Shown: positions 36,419 through 48,480 of the stretch, one piece after another
Numbering within the stretch: position 1 is the stretch's first letter
Layout: every line of letters begins with the position of its first letter
Assembly (NCBI GenBank): GCA_009699875.1
Contig: WLNI01000002.1
Coordinates: 1 to 64,000, forward strand
DNA length: 64,000 nucleotides
Direction: 5' to 3'
Origin: Actinomycetota bacterium
GTDB taxonomy: Bacteria; Actinomycetota; Acidimicrobiia; Acidimicrobiales; RAAP-2
Made by a program: the position numbers and the translations under genes
The notes under the pieces: model-generated
What the model was told of the DNA's origin: nothing
The model's input: only the letters and a program-made list of their open reading frames with translations
Database searches by the model: none

Positions 36419-37774
36419 TTAAATACGTTCAAAATTTCGTGCCAACTCCCAATCACTCACGTGGCGATTGGACTTGTTCCACTCTTGACGAGCGGTGTTG
36501 GTCATGTGGTGGTGAACGTCTGGTCCAAAGATTTCCTTTGCAACCTCGCTTGACTCCAACGAACTCAACGAAGCGGCCAACGTTAAGGGCAACCGATCAA
36601 CGAGTTCAGAGGTATACGCATTTCCTTCGAAGGGTGCCCCGAGCTCAAGTTCGTGCTCAATGCCATAGAGACCCGCTCCGATCGCAGCGGCGAGCGCGAT
36701 GTAGGGGTTCACGTCTGCCCCAGGGACTCTGCTCTCGATGCGGCGACCAGATCCGTGACCGACAATGCGAAATCCGCATGTTCGGTTGTCCTGGCCCCAG
36801 GCCACGGCGGTTGGTGCCCAACTCTCAGGGACGTAGCGGCGATAAGAATTGATGTAGGGAGCAGCACACCACGCAAGGTCTTTCGCCGCATAAATTTGAC
36901 CAGCCAAGAATTGTTGGCCAACACGTGAGAGCCCACTTGGGGTGGAGGGGTCGTCCATGAGTGGCTTGTCGTCTTTGTCCCAGAGGCTGGTGTGGATGTG
37001 GCACGACGATCCCGAGTCATCCATTGTCCACTTGGCCATGAAAGTGGCCGCTCGGCCTTCTTGGCTGGCGATCTCTTTGATGCCATTCTTAAAAATTAAA
37101 TGGCGATCAGCCGTCACGAGTGGGGTGTCAAAGAGAAGGTTGATTTCGTGTTGACCTCTTCCGGCTTCTCCTTTTGATCCTTCGACTGGAAAACCAGCAG
37201 CCAACATCTCATTTCGAATCCGACGGATGATGTATTCATCTCTCGATGTTTGAAGAAGTTGGTAGTCCTCGATCGTGTCGCAATGCGGGGTGAGATCCTG
37301 CCATCCCTTGGCAGAAGCTTCCTCGTAGGACTCGCTGAAGAGATAGAACTCGAGTTCCGTGGCGCATTTGATGGTGAAGCCAAGTTGCTCTGCTCGCTCA
37401 ATTTGGCGGCGAAGGATTTGGCGGGGTGAGACTTCCACGGGGACACCTGCCGTGTCAGCCACGTCGCAAAGAACCATCGCTGAGCCTTCGAGCCAGGGGA
37501 TAAGGGTGATTGTTGAGAGATCAAGGCTGGCCACCACGTCGCCGTATCCGAGATCCCAGTTGGCGAAGTTGTACCCAGGGAGAGGTTCCATGTCGACGTC
37601 AACTCCTAAGAGATAGTCACAGGCTTCCCATCCGTGTTCAACCACGTGGGATAAAAAGAACTTCCCGGTCATTCGCTTTCCAACGGGACGACCCTGGAGG
37701 TCGGGGAAGGCCACAATGACGGTATCGATGGCTCCAGATAGGATGGATTTCTCTAGCGATTCAAAGGTCAGCAC
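36419..37774 (-). CDS. Glutamine synthetase-like ligase, PuuA/GlnA3-type
   Basis: The 451-residue protein has the glutamine synthetase fold: beta-grasp N-domain, E-x-E in CATELEFYLF, GQHEINLLF, the substrate loop FMAKWTMDDSGSSCHIHTSLW, the NSYRRYVPESWAPT stretch, and RIESRVPGADVNPYIALAA at the end. Its sequence style is that of the gamma-glutamyl-polyamine synthetase group rather than GlnA1. It may feed the amine oxidase and aldehyde dehydrogenase in the 13-20 kb island, although it is not adjacent to it. GTG start. It converges on ileS with 45 bp between. Confidence 0.8.
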   Translation of the reverse strand: MLTFESLEKSILSGAIDTVIVAFPDLQGRPVGKRMTGKFFLSHVVEHGWEACDYLLGVDVDMEPLPGYNFANWDLGYGDVVASLDLSTITLIPWLEGSAMVLCDVADTAGVPVEVSPRQILRRQIERAEQLGFTIKCATELEFYLFSESYEEASAKGWQDLTPHCDTIEDYQLLQTSRDEYIIRRIRNEMLAAGFPVEGSKGEAGRGQHEINLLFDTPLVTADRHLIFKNGIKEIASQEGRAATFMAKWTMDDSGSSCHIHTSLWDKDDKPLMDDPSTPSGLSRVGQQFLAGQIYAAKDLAWCAAPYINSYRRYVPESWAPTAVAWGQDNRTCGFRIVGHGSGRRIESRVPGADVNPYIALAAAIGAGLYGIEHELELGAPFEGNAYTSELVDRLPLTLAASLSSLESSEVAKEIFGPDVHHHMTNTARQEWNKSNRHVSDWELARNFERI

Positions 37775-37918
37775 ACCTTTACTATTGCCTCCGGAGAGGA
37801 CCGTCGTCCACCGCCGAAGTCCAACTGCCTCTTTTCTGCGGTTTTAGAACTCGCAGAAAGATCAAAAAGGGAGACGAAAACCCACCTTCGAGTAACGCAT
37901 CCAGGTAAGTTGTCAGGC

Positions 37919-38053
37919 ATGGAAGATCATGATCAAAAAAGAAATATCGCGAAGCCTGTCGCAGGCGCAGTCGGCGTCGCCGCCACGGTAGCGAGCATCT
38001 GGTGGTTTGCATTGCGACCCCGCATGAAGTCGAAAAAAACGAGTTCCTCCTAG
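37919..38053 (+). CDS. 44-residue single-pass membrane protein (candidate small gene)
   Basis: The ATG at 37919 opens 44 codons to TAG at 38051-38053. The peptide has a charged start (MEDHDQKRN), a hydrophobic Gly/Ala/Val segment ending in SIWWFAL, then a basic tail (RPRMKSKKTSSS), so it is a convincing N-out or C-in bitopic microprotein. TAAGTT lies exactly 7 nt before the ATG, matching the leaderless promoters of imuA and gpx. The stop shares three bases with the convergent sirtuin stop. No family is recognised. Confidence 0.5.
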   Translation: MEDHDQKRNIAKPVAGAVGVAATVASIWWFALRPRMKSKKTSSS

Positions 38054-38829
38054 GAAGTATCACTCTCGAGGAGAGCAGAGAGTGTGGTGGTGATATCCGC
38101 CTGAAGAATCACCGTCGCGAGTTCGTCCATTGCAGTGGGCTCGGCATTGAGAATAATGATCTGCGCACCGGCATTCTTGGCGAGAGGAACTACGCCAGCA
38201 ACAGGAAAGACACTGAGCGTTGAACCGATAGCGAAGAGCAGATCGCACTGGCGAGCAGCCTCTTCAGCACGGTGAAGATCTTCGGCAACGAGTGCTTGTC
38301 CAAAACTGATTGTTGCTGATTTTAAAACGCCACCGCACTTCGTCCCCTCTCGAACGTGAAGGCAGTGAGGATCATTGTCACCGTCTCGTACTCGTTCGAG
38401 GACATCAAGCATTGCGAGATGTTCTCCACACGACAGACAGACTGATTCGTGAGCGTTCCCGTGGATCTCGATAATGAGATCAGGGTTTTGTCCGGCGTCA
38501 TGGTGGAGCCGATCAATATTTTGTGTGATTAATGCGCTGAGTTTTCCCATGCGCTCCAGCTCAACAAGTGAAGTGTGCGCTTCATTTGGTTGTGCGGTCC
38601 AGGTAGGGGAGTTCAGGCGACTTGCCCATGCACGCTGGCGAACTTCCTCGCTAGAGACATAGGCGTCATAACTCGAGAGCATCTCGGCATCAGGATCTTT
38701 CGTCCAGAGACCGTCCGGGCCTCGAAAGTCAGGAATCCCAGATTCGGTCGAGATCCCTGCACCGGTAAGGACGACGATTCGAGAAGCATTCTCGATCAAT
38801 GTGCGAGCGGTGGTGAGGGTGTCATCCAT
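38050..38829 (-). CDS. cobB: Sir2-family NAD-dependent protein deacylase
   Basis: The 259-residue sirtuin has the NAD motif LTGAGISTESGIPDFRG, the catalytic His in TQNIDRLHHDAG and four zinc Cys (CLSC, then C-x8-C within HCLHVREGTKC). It removes acyl groups from lysine and forms O-acyl-ADP-ribose; acetyl-CoA synthetases are classical targets. The ATG at 38829 has CATGCT 7 nt upstream; ATG 38841 is also in frame. It is divergent from an acyl-CoA ligase gene, 66 bp apart, which suggests a regulatory link. Confidence 0.9.
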   Translation of the reverse strand: MDDTLTTARTLIENASRIVVLTGAGISTESGIPDFRGPDGLWTKDPDAEMLSSYDAYVSSEEVRQRAWASRLNSPTWTAQPNEAHTSLVELERMGKLSALITQNIDRLHHDAGQNPDLIIEIHGNAHESVCLSCGEHLAMLDVLERVRDGDNDPHCLHVREGTKCGGVLKSATISFGQALVAEDLHRAEEAARQCDLLFAIGSTLSVFPVAGVVPLAKNAGAQIIILNAEPTAMDELATVILQADITTTLSALLESDTS

Positions 38830-38895
38830 GGCGTAGAGCATGGTAGTTGGGTAACTGGGAGAAAGAAGCCCGAAGGGTCTCTACGATGAGGTGCC

Positions 38896-40266
38896 ATGGA
38901 GATGCAGCTTTCTGACGTTGAGGTTCTCACCGCGCACGATGCTGAACCCATGATGGCTGCAGCTGCGGGCTGGCTGCTTGGGCAGGGTCTTCGCTCTGGA
39001 GATCGCGTGGCGTTCTCGATGGGCTCATCTTCTGCGCTCCTCTGCGCAGTTCTTGGGGCGGCTCGAGTTGGTATTGTGCCGGTCGTCCTCAATGCCACAC
39101 TTCTTGAGCATGAACGAGATTCACTGCTTGAGGACTGTGATCCACGAGTGAGCATTCTGAACAGCGAGGACCTCACTGCCATGGGTGAGGGCCCAGCTGC
39201 TGAGATGGCGGACTATCCCTTGACCCGGCCGATGCACTACACCTCGGGGACAACTGGAAAACCGAAGGGAGTGACCTCGGGAATCTGGGATAGCGCCACG
39301 GCCAACGTGGCGTTTGATGAAGAGGCCAACGTCTGGGGCTTTGGTCCGAGCGATACCCACCTGGTGTGCTCGCCGATGTATCACACGGTTGGGATTCGAC
39401 TCTCAGCAGCGACACTACTTTCAGGTGGTTCGCTGATCATCCTTCCGCACTTTGAGGCCAACGTGGCACTCGAGGCATTGCGGAGACTTCAACCAACGAC
39501 CGCGTTCTTTGTCCCCACGCATCTCCACCGACTTCTTGGACTTGAACAACTCGGGGAGAACGAGATCTTCGACTCGCTTCGACTGTTGATGCATGCCGGA
39601 GCGCCATGTCCACCTGCACTCAAGAGAGAAGCGATCCGGAGAGTGCATCCCAATGTGGTCTGGGAGTTCTACGGAGCGACGGAAGGCCAGTTCACGCGAT
39701 GTTCAACGCAAGAGTGGCTTGATCATCCTGGAACGGTCGGTAAGGCTCGGCCCGGCAGAACGCTTTCGATCGTCCCAACGAACCCGAGCGATTCAGTTGG
39801 AACAATTTGGTGTGAAGTGCCATCGTTTGCTCGCTTCTCATATTTTGGAGACGAAGCAGCGACGAACGCGGCGTGGGATGGAGAACGCTTCAGCGTTGGA
39901 GACGTCGGCTCTCTTGACGAGGAGGGCTATCTCTACATCAATGGTCGCCGAAGCGATCTCATCATTTCAGGTGGCGTCAACGTCTATCCAGCCGAGATCG
40001 AAGCGGCGCTGAGTGAGATTCCAGGGGTGCGAGAAGTCTGCGTTTTTGGACGAGACGATCCCGCCTGGGGGCAGCGAGTCTGTGTCGCGATTACTGGCGA
40101 GGCGTCGCTGCGAGAAGGCGATGTTCTCGAAGGAGCCAAAACCCTCCTGGCTCCCTATAAACGGCCGAAAGAAATACACCTCACTGACTCGCTCCCTCTC
40201 GGCCCAACGGGCAAGATCCTGAGAGACCAGGTTCCCGGCCACCTTGGGCTCGACGAGACCCACTGA
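38896..40266 (+). CDS. AMP-forming acyl-CoA ligase
   Basis: The 456-residue ANL enzyme has the P-loop HYTSGTTGKPKGV, FYGATEGQ (A5), the hinge GRRSDLIISGGVNVYPAEIE and the catalytic Lys in GPTGKILRD. It is shorter than most (500-550 residues) because its N-terminal domain is trimmed. The ATG at 38896 follows TACGAT by 8 nt; ATG 38902 is possible. The terminal Lys is the typical target of CobB-type deacylases, and the sirtuin gene is directly divergent. Substrate unknown. Confidence 0.85.
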   Translation: MEMQLSDVEVLTAHDAEPMMAAAAGWLLGQGLRSGDRVAFSMGSSSALLCAVLGAARVGIVPVVLNATLLEHERDSLLEDCDPRVSILNSEDLTAMGEGPAAEMADYPLTRPMHYTSGTTGKPKGVTSGIWDSATANVAFDEEANVWGFGPSDTHLVCSPMYHTVGIRLSAATLLSGGSLIILPHFEANVALEALRRLQPTTAFFVPTHLHRLLGLEQLGENEIFDSLRLLMHAGAPCPPALKREAIRRVHPNVVWEFYGATEGQFTRCSTQEWLDHPGTVGKARPGRTLSIVPTNPSDSVGTIWCEVPSFARFSYFGDEAATNAAWDGERFSVGDVGSLDEEGYLYINGRRSDLIISGGVNVYPAEIEAALSEIPGVREVCVFGRDDPAWGQRVCVAITGEASLREGDVLEGAKTLLAPYKRPKEIHLTDSLPLGPTGKILRDQVPGHLGLDETH

Positions 40267-40300
40267 ACTTCTCAGCGACGAGGCCTGCCATGATGGAGGG

Positions 40301-41665
40301 ATGCCATACGTCTCGACAAATCCCACGACTGGGCTGATTGAAGCGGAGTTCGACGATTTCAGCGACGCCCAGGTGGACGCAGGGCTTGAACTCGCAGCGG
40401 CGCAATTTCAATCTTGGAAAACCACATCATTTGAAGATCGAGCTCGCTACATGATCACTGCGGCTGAGCTGTTAGAGGGAGAACTCCCTGTCCACGCCCA
40501 GACGTTGACAAAGGAAATGGGTAAGACATTTGCCGCTGCCAAAGGTGAAGTGGCGAAGTGTGCGTTGACGATGCGGTACTACGCCGAGCATGCAGAGTCA
40601 CTGCTCGCAGAAGTAGCAATGGAATCGTCTGGTTCGCGAAGTGGCGTACGTTTCGAACCAATTGGTCCGGTTCTGGCCGTTATGCCCTGGAACTTTCCAC
40701 TTTGGCAAGTGGTCCGATTCGCAGCACCTTCGCTGATGGCAGGCAACGTTGCGGTGTTGAAGCATGCGTCAAACGTTCCACAAGCTGCCCTTCTCTTAGA
40801 AAGCGTCTTTCGACGAGCTGGGTTTCCAGAGGGATGCTTCGTGAACCTCTTCATCCCAGGGTCGAAGGTAGCGAGCGTCATCCAAGATCACCGAATTGCT
40901 GCCGTCACACTCACCGGCTCAGAAGCAGCAGGGATGTCAGTCGGGGCAGCAGCGGGAGGTGCGCTGAAGAAGTGCGTCTTGGAGCTTGGCGGATCTGACC
41001 CATTTGTTATTGCGGACTCTGCCGATTTTGAAAAGACGATCCCGATGGCAGTCACGAGTCGAATTCAAAACAACGGCCAGTCCTGCATCGCTGGAAAGCG
41101 CTTTATCGTCGTCGACTCTCGTGCTGATGAGTTTCTTGAGAAGTTCACCGCTGCAATGACTGCGGTCCAGATGGGCGACCCCTTAGACCCAGCAACTGTT
41201 CTCGGACCTGTGGTTTCAGCTTCGCAACGAGCAGAAGTTATTGGCCAAGTCGACGATGCCCTTGAACGCGGTGCCGTCGCCCTGACCGGGGGAGTCAGCG
41301 CAGAGGGGCCAGGGTTTTTCTATCCGCCGACGGTACTCACTGGCGTGACGAGCGAGATGCGAGCAGGGAACGAAGAGATCTTTGGTCCTGTGGCAGTCGT
41401 CCACCGAGTAGCGGACCTTGATGCAGCGATTGCGCTCGGGAATGACATTCCGTGGGGACTTGGGGCAAGTATTTGGGCTCAAGATGCCAACGAACAGCAA
41501 AAGGGCATCGAAGGGCTCGTCGCAGGGATGGTTTTCGTGAACGCTGTTGTGGGATCGATGCCAGAGCTGCCCTTTGGGGGCACGAAGCGTTCAGGCTTTG
41601 GACGAGAGCTCTCGGCCATCGGCATGCATGAGTTTTGTAATGCCAAGACCTTCTTCGTTGCGTGA
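40301..41665 (+). CDS. Succinate-semialdehyde dehydrogenase-type ALDH
   Basis: The 454-residue aldehyde dehydrogenase has VMPWNFPLWQV, KHASNVP, LTGSEAAG, base Glu in LELGGSDPF and catalytic Cys in NNGQSCIAGKRF, all like the Sad/YneI and GabD group. It starts with MPYVSTNPTTG. The ATG at 40301 is chosen because the frame upstream to 40244 lies inside the ligase gene. It would finish putrescine/GABA breakdown (succinate semialdehyde to succinate) if GABA is the intermediate. That link is inferred. Confidence 0.85.
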   Translation: MPYVSTNPTTGLIEAEFDDFSDAQVDAGLELAAAQFQSWKTTSFEDRARYMITAAELLEGELPVHAQTLTKEMGKTFAAAKGEVAKCALTMRYYAEHAESLLAEVAMESSGSRSGVRFEPIGPVLAVMPWNFPLWQVVRFAAPSLMAGNVAVLKHASNVPQAALLLESVFRRAGFPEGCFVNLFIPGSKVASVIQDHRIAAVTLTGSEAAGMSVGAAAGGALKKCVLELGGSDPFVIADSADFEKTIPMAVTSRIQNNGQSCIAGKRFIVVDSRADEFLEKFTAAMTAVQMGDPLDPATVLGPVVSASQRAEVIGQVDDALERGAVALTGGVSAEGPGFFYPPTVLTGVTSEMRAGNEEIFGPVAVVHRVADLDAAIALGNDIPWGLGASIWAQDANEQQKGIEGLVAGMVFVNAVVGSMPELPFGGTKRSGFGRELSAIGMHEFCNAKTFFVA

Positions 41666-41666
41666 G

Positions 41667-42800
41667 GTGACCACTCCAATTTTCTTTGACCATGCAGCGG
41701 GGTCACCTCTGCGAAGTGACGTCGCACTCGCCATGGCAGAGGGACTTCGTGGGCTGCCACCCAATCCGTCGGGATCACATTCTTTAGCAAGGGCCACACG
41801 TGGAGTTTTAGAAGATGCGCGTGAGCGAATCGCTGCTGTGCTTGGGGTCGAAGCTCGAGAAATCGTCTTCACTGGCGGAGGCACAGAGTCCTGCAACCTT
41901 GCGTTACTTGGCGTCATGGGCCCGAGTGCAATCTGCATCTCTACTGTTGAACACACTGCTGTTCGACAAGCCGCTCTCGAAGCAGCGTCGCTCCACGGGG
42001 TTCCATTGGTGGAACTGCCCGTCGATAGCAATGGTGTTCTCCTCGTCGAGAAGGCTCTTGAGTTGATTCCCGACGGAGCACTGGTATCGGTGATGACCGC
42101 GAATAATGAAACTGGCGTGACGCAACCCATTGCCCAGTTGAGGAAGGCTCTCCGGCACGCCCCGCGAAATATCATCATGCACTCCGACGCCATTGCGGCT
42201 GCTCCTAGCAGCGACGTGAAAGAGATCGTTCTCGCCTGCGACCTGGTGTCACTGGCGGGCCACAAACTCGGTGGGCCGCCAGGGACAGGCGTACTGGTTG
42301 TCAAAGAAGGGCTCCGGTTGAAGGCCCGAAATGTCGGTGGGGGTCAAGAACTTGATCGCCGAGCCGGAACGCAAGATGTGGCGGGGGCCCTTGGAATGGC
42401 AGTCTCCCTTGAACTCGCTCAACGAGATCGAGAATCGGGGGCGGTTGACGCACTGAAACAGCGCCGAGATCAACTCGAGCAGAGCCTTGCTGGCGCACAT
42501 CCAACTCTTTCTGTGACCGCACAGCGAGTCCCGCGTCTCGCAGGCCATCTTCACCTCACGGTTCGAGACTGTCGAAGTGAGGAACTCTTGATGCTGCTCG
42601 ATCAAGAAGGCATCTGTGCTTCTGCAGGAGCGGCCTGTGCTTCCGGGGCCCCACAAGCTAGCCATGTCCTTTTGGCGATGGGAGTCGATGCGGACGTAGC
42701 GAGAGGGGCATTGCGCTTGACCCTCTCGACATCGACCACTGATGAAGAAGTCGCCGTTGCGGAGCGGGCTCTCACGCAGGTACTCAGCAAACTCTCTTAG
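41667..42800 (+). CDS. Cysteine desulfurase (IscS/NifS-like)
   Basis: The 377-residue fold-type I PLP enzyme has IFFDHAAGSP at the start, VEHTAV, the PLP Lys in SLAGHKLGGPPGTG and the persulfide Cys in GAACASGAPQASHVL. The GTG at 41667 is one base after the aldehyde dehydrogenase stop; a longer frame from 41547 lies inside that gene. It provides persulfide sulfur. The mnmA gene follows after 64 bp, so tRNA 2-thiolation is the likely destination, with Fe-S assembly possible too. Confidence 0.9.
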   Translation: MTTPIFFDHAAGSPLRSDVALAMAEGLRGLPPNPSGSHSLARATRGVLEDARERIAAVLGVEAREIVFTGGGTESCNLALLGVMGPSAICISTVEHTAVRQAALEAASLHGVPLVELPVDSNGVLLVEKALELIPDGALVSVMTANNETGVTQPIAQLRKALRHAPRNIIMHSDAIAAAPSSDVKEIVLACDLVSLAGHKLGGPPGTGVLVVKEGLRLKARNVGGGQELDRRAGTQDVAGALGMAVSLELAQRDRESGAVDALKQRRDQLEQSLAGAHPTLSVTAQRVPRLAGHLHLTVRDCRSEELLMLLDQEGICASAGAACASGAPQASHVLLAMGVDADVARGALRLTLSTSTTDEEVAVAERALTQVLSKLS

Positions 42801-42864
42801 CCCAGGCCCACTCTCAATTCAGGCGTGGGTCACTAGCCCCGGGTGGCAATGGCAAACTAGAGGC

Positions 42865-45989
<3,125 letters not shown>

Positions 45990-46056
45990 TGTGGAGTTGG
46001 CGCAGTGAAGCGTCCACCGGAAAAGGCCCGAGAATCGGTAAGTTGGGAGCACCCTC

Positions 46057-48069
46057 ATGCAGCCTTCGACAGATTTCATCGGACAGTTACTCAATAATCG
46101 CTACAAAATCGTTGCCCTTCTCGGCACCGGCGCGTCCGCCAATGTCTATTTGGCTCACGACACGACGCTTGAGCGCTCCGTCGCCGTCAAACTCTTGCAG
46201 CCAGAGTTGGTCAACGACGAAGCATTTCTGACTCACTTTCGAGCAGAGGCCCGAGCGGTCGCGGCATTGAATCACCCAAACGTCCTTCGAGTTTTTGACT
46301 GGGGTGAGCAAGACGGCGTCCCCTATCTCGTGATGGAGTACTTGGGTGGTGGCTCGCTCAAAGACATCATGGCGCAAGGAGTTCGATTGAGTCCTGAGCA
46401 AGCGGCAACTGTTGGTGAACAGGCCGCCGCCGGAGTCTCCTATGCGCATGTCCGGGGACTTGTCCATAGAGATGTCAAACCAGAGAACTTACTTTTCGAC
46501 GACGAGGGTCGGGTTCGGATCACTGACTTTGGGGTCGCTCGTGCGTTGGCTGAAACAAATGTAAGTGAACCGGGTGACGCCCTTTTGAGCGCTGTCCGCT
46601 ACGCCTCGCCTGAACAAGCGGAAGGTCGCCCCGTTGAGTCGAAAGCCGATGTGTATTCGCTTGGATTGGTGCTCTACGAGTCAATGACTGGCGTGGTGCC
46701 TTTCTTGGCTGAGACACCCCAAGCAACGCTGAGCGCCCGAGTTGGGAGGACATTGCCACTAAACGATGCGGTGGGGCCGCTCGAAGCCATCTTGATTCAG
46801 GCAACTGCTCCTGACCCCCAAGACCGCCTTGACGCACCGACGCTCGAGCAACGCCTGGCCTCGATGCAGGCGACACTTCCACCTCCGCTACCCCTGCCAC
46901 TGAGGAATTCGAATCCACCAGCACAAGACCAGGCCACGGGCGTCCTTGGGGCCACGGCAACGGGTGCGGCACTTGGAAGTTTTGGATTTAAGGCCCCTTC
47001 TCTTGACGAGCTGACACAAGTCACCCCGGCGGTCACTGGCTCTGGCCATGTCCCCGCAGGAGTTAGCGCACCAGTAAGTGAGACCGTGGTGGTCCCAGTT
47101 GCAGCTATCAGTGATGACAATACGACCTTGGCGCCACGCCCAATAGACCCGGCGAACTATGAAATGGCTGCCAGGAAGCGTCGAAAGAAATGGCCGTTTG
47201 TCCTTGTGGCGATTGTGGTTCTTCTGGGAGCATTTGCAGCCTTCGCTATTGGAACCAAGCTATTCGTTCCTTCTGTCAATGTCCCAAGCGTCGTTGGCGA
47301 ATCACAGTCCCAAGCTCGCTCAACCTTGAGCAGTAAAAATCTCGATGCGGTCTTCGCTCCTGCGGTCTATTCAGTTTCGGTTCCAACCGGCAACATCATC
47401 TCTCAAAATCCGAAGTCGGGAGCGAGTTTGAAGGAAGGCTCGTCAGTGACACTGACAGCCTCTCGGGGACTTCCCCCCGTTACGGTCCCAAGCCTGAGTG
47501 GGAAAACATGCGAACAGGCACAAGCAGCCCTAGTAGCGGTCCACCTCAAAGGAACGTGCCCCGATTCGAGTGCTGCCTTTAGTCCAACGGTTCCGGTGAA
47601 CCAGGTCGTGAACTACACCCAAGGCACTACGAATAATCCGCCTGCAGTTCCCTACGGTTCAACCGTGGAAATCATTATTTCAAAGGGACCACCACCCATT
47701 GCGATCCCTCAAGTTTCTGGAACGTATGCCCAAGCCCAAGCCACCTTGAGTGCTGCAGGGTTTGTCGCAGCACAGGCCAATGAGTACTCCACGACCGTTG
47801 CAACTGGCCAAGTCATTCGAACGGCCCCCACCGCTGGGTCACTTGCACAAAAAGGTTCGACGGTCACGGTGTACGTCTCACTTGGGAAGGCCACAACCGT
47901 TCCCTCAGTCGTTGGACAGACCTATGCGGCGGCGACAGCAACGCTGAAAGCGTCGGGCCTCTTGGCGGGAATGGGGACTGGACCAACGACGGGCCGGGTG
48001 GTGACGAGTGTTCCTGCTGCGGGATCTTCGGTGGCGTCTGGTTCGACCATTACGTTAAATCTGAAATGA
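46057..48069 (+). CDS. pknB: PknB-type Ser/Thr protein kinase with four PASTA domains
   Basis: The 670-residue receptor kinase has a Gly loop at 23-27, Lys45, HRDVKPEN at 137-144, DFG at 157-159 and an activation loop ending SPEQAEG. A Pro/Thr-rich juxtamembrane stretch of about 100 residues precedes one transmembrane helix (about 380-400). Four extracellular PASTA repeats follow; these bind muropeptides or lipid II in this family. Inferred role: control of cell-wall growth and division. GGGAG lies upstream of the ATG. The stop overlaps the next gene by 4 nt. Confidence 0.95.
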   Translation: MQPSTDFIGQLLNNRYKIVALLGTGASANVYLAHDTTLERSVAVKLLQPELVNDEAFLTHFRAEARAVAALNHPNVLRVFDWGEQDGVPYLVMEYLGGGSLKDIMAQGVRLSPEQAATVGEQAAAGVSYAHVRGLVHRDVKPENLLFDDEGRVRITDFGVARALAETNVSEPGDALLSAVRYASPEQAEGRPVESKADVYSLGLVLYESMTGVVPFLAETPQATLSARVGRTLPLNDAVGPLEAILIQATAPDPQDRLDAPTLEQRLASMQATLPPPLPLPLRNSNPPAQDQATGVLGATATGAALGSFGFKAPSLDELTQVTPAVTGSGHVPAGVSAPVSETVVVPVAAISDDNTTLAPRPIDPANYEMAARKRRKKWPFVLVAIVVLLGAFAAFAIGTKLFVPSVNVPSVVGESQSQARSTLSSKNLDAVFAPAVYSVSVPTGNIISQNPKSGASLKEGSSVTLTASRGLPPVTVPSLSGKTCEQAQAALVAVHLKGTCPDSSAAFSPTVPVNQVVNYTQGTTNNPPAVPYGSTVEIIISKGPPPIAIPQVSGTYAQAQATLSAAGFVAAQANEYSTTVATGQVIRTAPTAGSLAQKGSTVTVYVSLGKATTVPSVVGQTYAAATATLKASGLLAGMGTGPTTGRVVTSVPAAGSSVASGSTITLNLK

Positions 48070-48380
48070 GCAGCCCAGAGAAACAGTGCGAACTCTGCGA
48101 AGCGGCAAAGTTGACGAAGTGGTACCACGAGGACGAAATCTGCTGGGTTGCTGATTGTGAAGTGTGTGACACACCGATGGTCGTCTGGCGACAGCACGGT
48201 ACCGATCCCTCAAGCGAGGACGAGGACTACATGTTGGCCCGGTTGGGAGAAGCGGCAACGAGCCGTTTTGGTGAAGACGGCTGGTCATTCGATCGGGTCA
48301 TGCGCCAGATACCAGACCACTTTCATGCCCACGCTCGTGACCCCGACTGGTGGTTTCGACTTCGAGGGATGACTCGCTAG
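48066..48380 (+). CDS. Small Cys/His-rich protein coupled to the PASTA kinase
   Basis: The 104-residue protein has Cys8-x2-Cys11, Cys26, Cys31-x2-Cys34 and His44, then a C-terminal HFHAHARD, so it probably binds zinc. The CEVCDTPMVVW and IPDHFHAHAR segments resemble small HIT-like or zinc-ribbon proteins of unknown function. The ATGA overlap with pknB means it is translated together with the kinase, and it could be a substrate or modulator. A weak AGCAC/GTGCT hairpin followed by T-rich sequence lies about 30 bp after the stop. Confidence 0.65.
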   Translation: MSSPEKQCELCEAAKLTKWYHEDEICWVADCEVCDTPMVVWRQHGTDPSSEDEDYMLARLGEAATSRFGEDGWSFDRVMRQIPDHFHAHARDPDWWFRLRGMTR

Positions 48381-48480
48381 ATCCTCTTGGAGATACTTCG
48401 CTTGGAGCACGGTGCTGTGCTTGTTTTGGTAGCGGTAGGATCGAAAGCGTTTAGAAGTGCCAAGTGAAGGGAGCGCATTA

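Noticed and set aside
36352-36852. 166-residue plus-strand ORF after ileS
   Set aside because: It covers the 3' half of the glutamine synthetase-like gene in antisense and is Arg/Pro-rich.
40244-40300. N-terminal extension of the succinate-semialdehyde-type dehydrogenase
   Set aside because: The extension lies in the end of the acyl-CoA ligase gene and does not resemble the family start.
48381-48480. Terminator after the zinc-binding protein gene
   Set aside because: The AGCAC/GTGCT stem is only 5 bp with a short T-rich tail, too weak to call as a feature.
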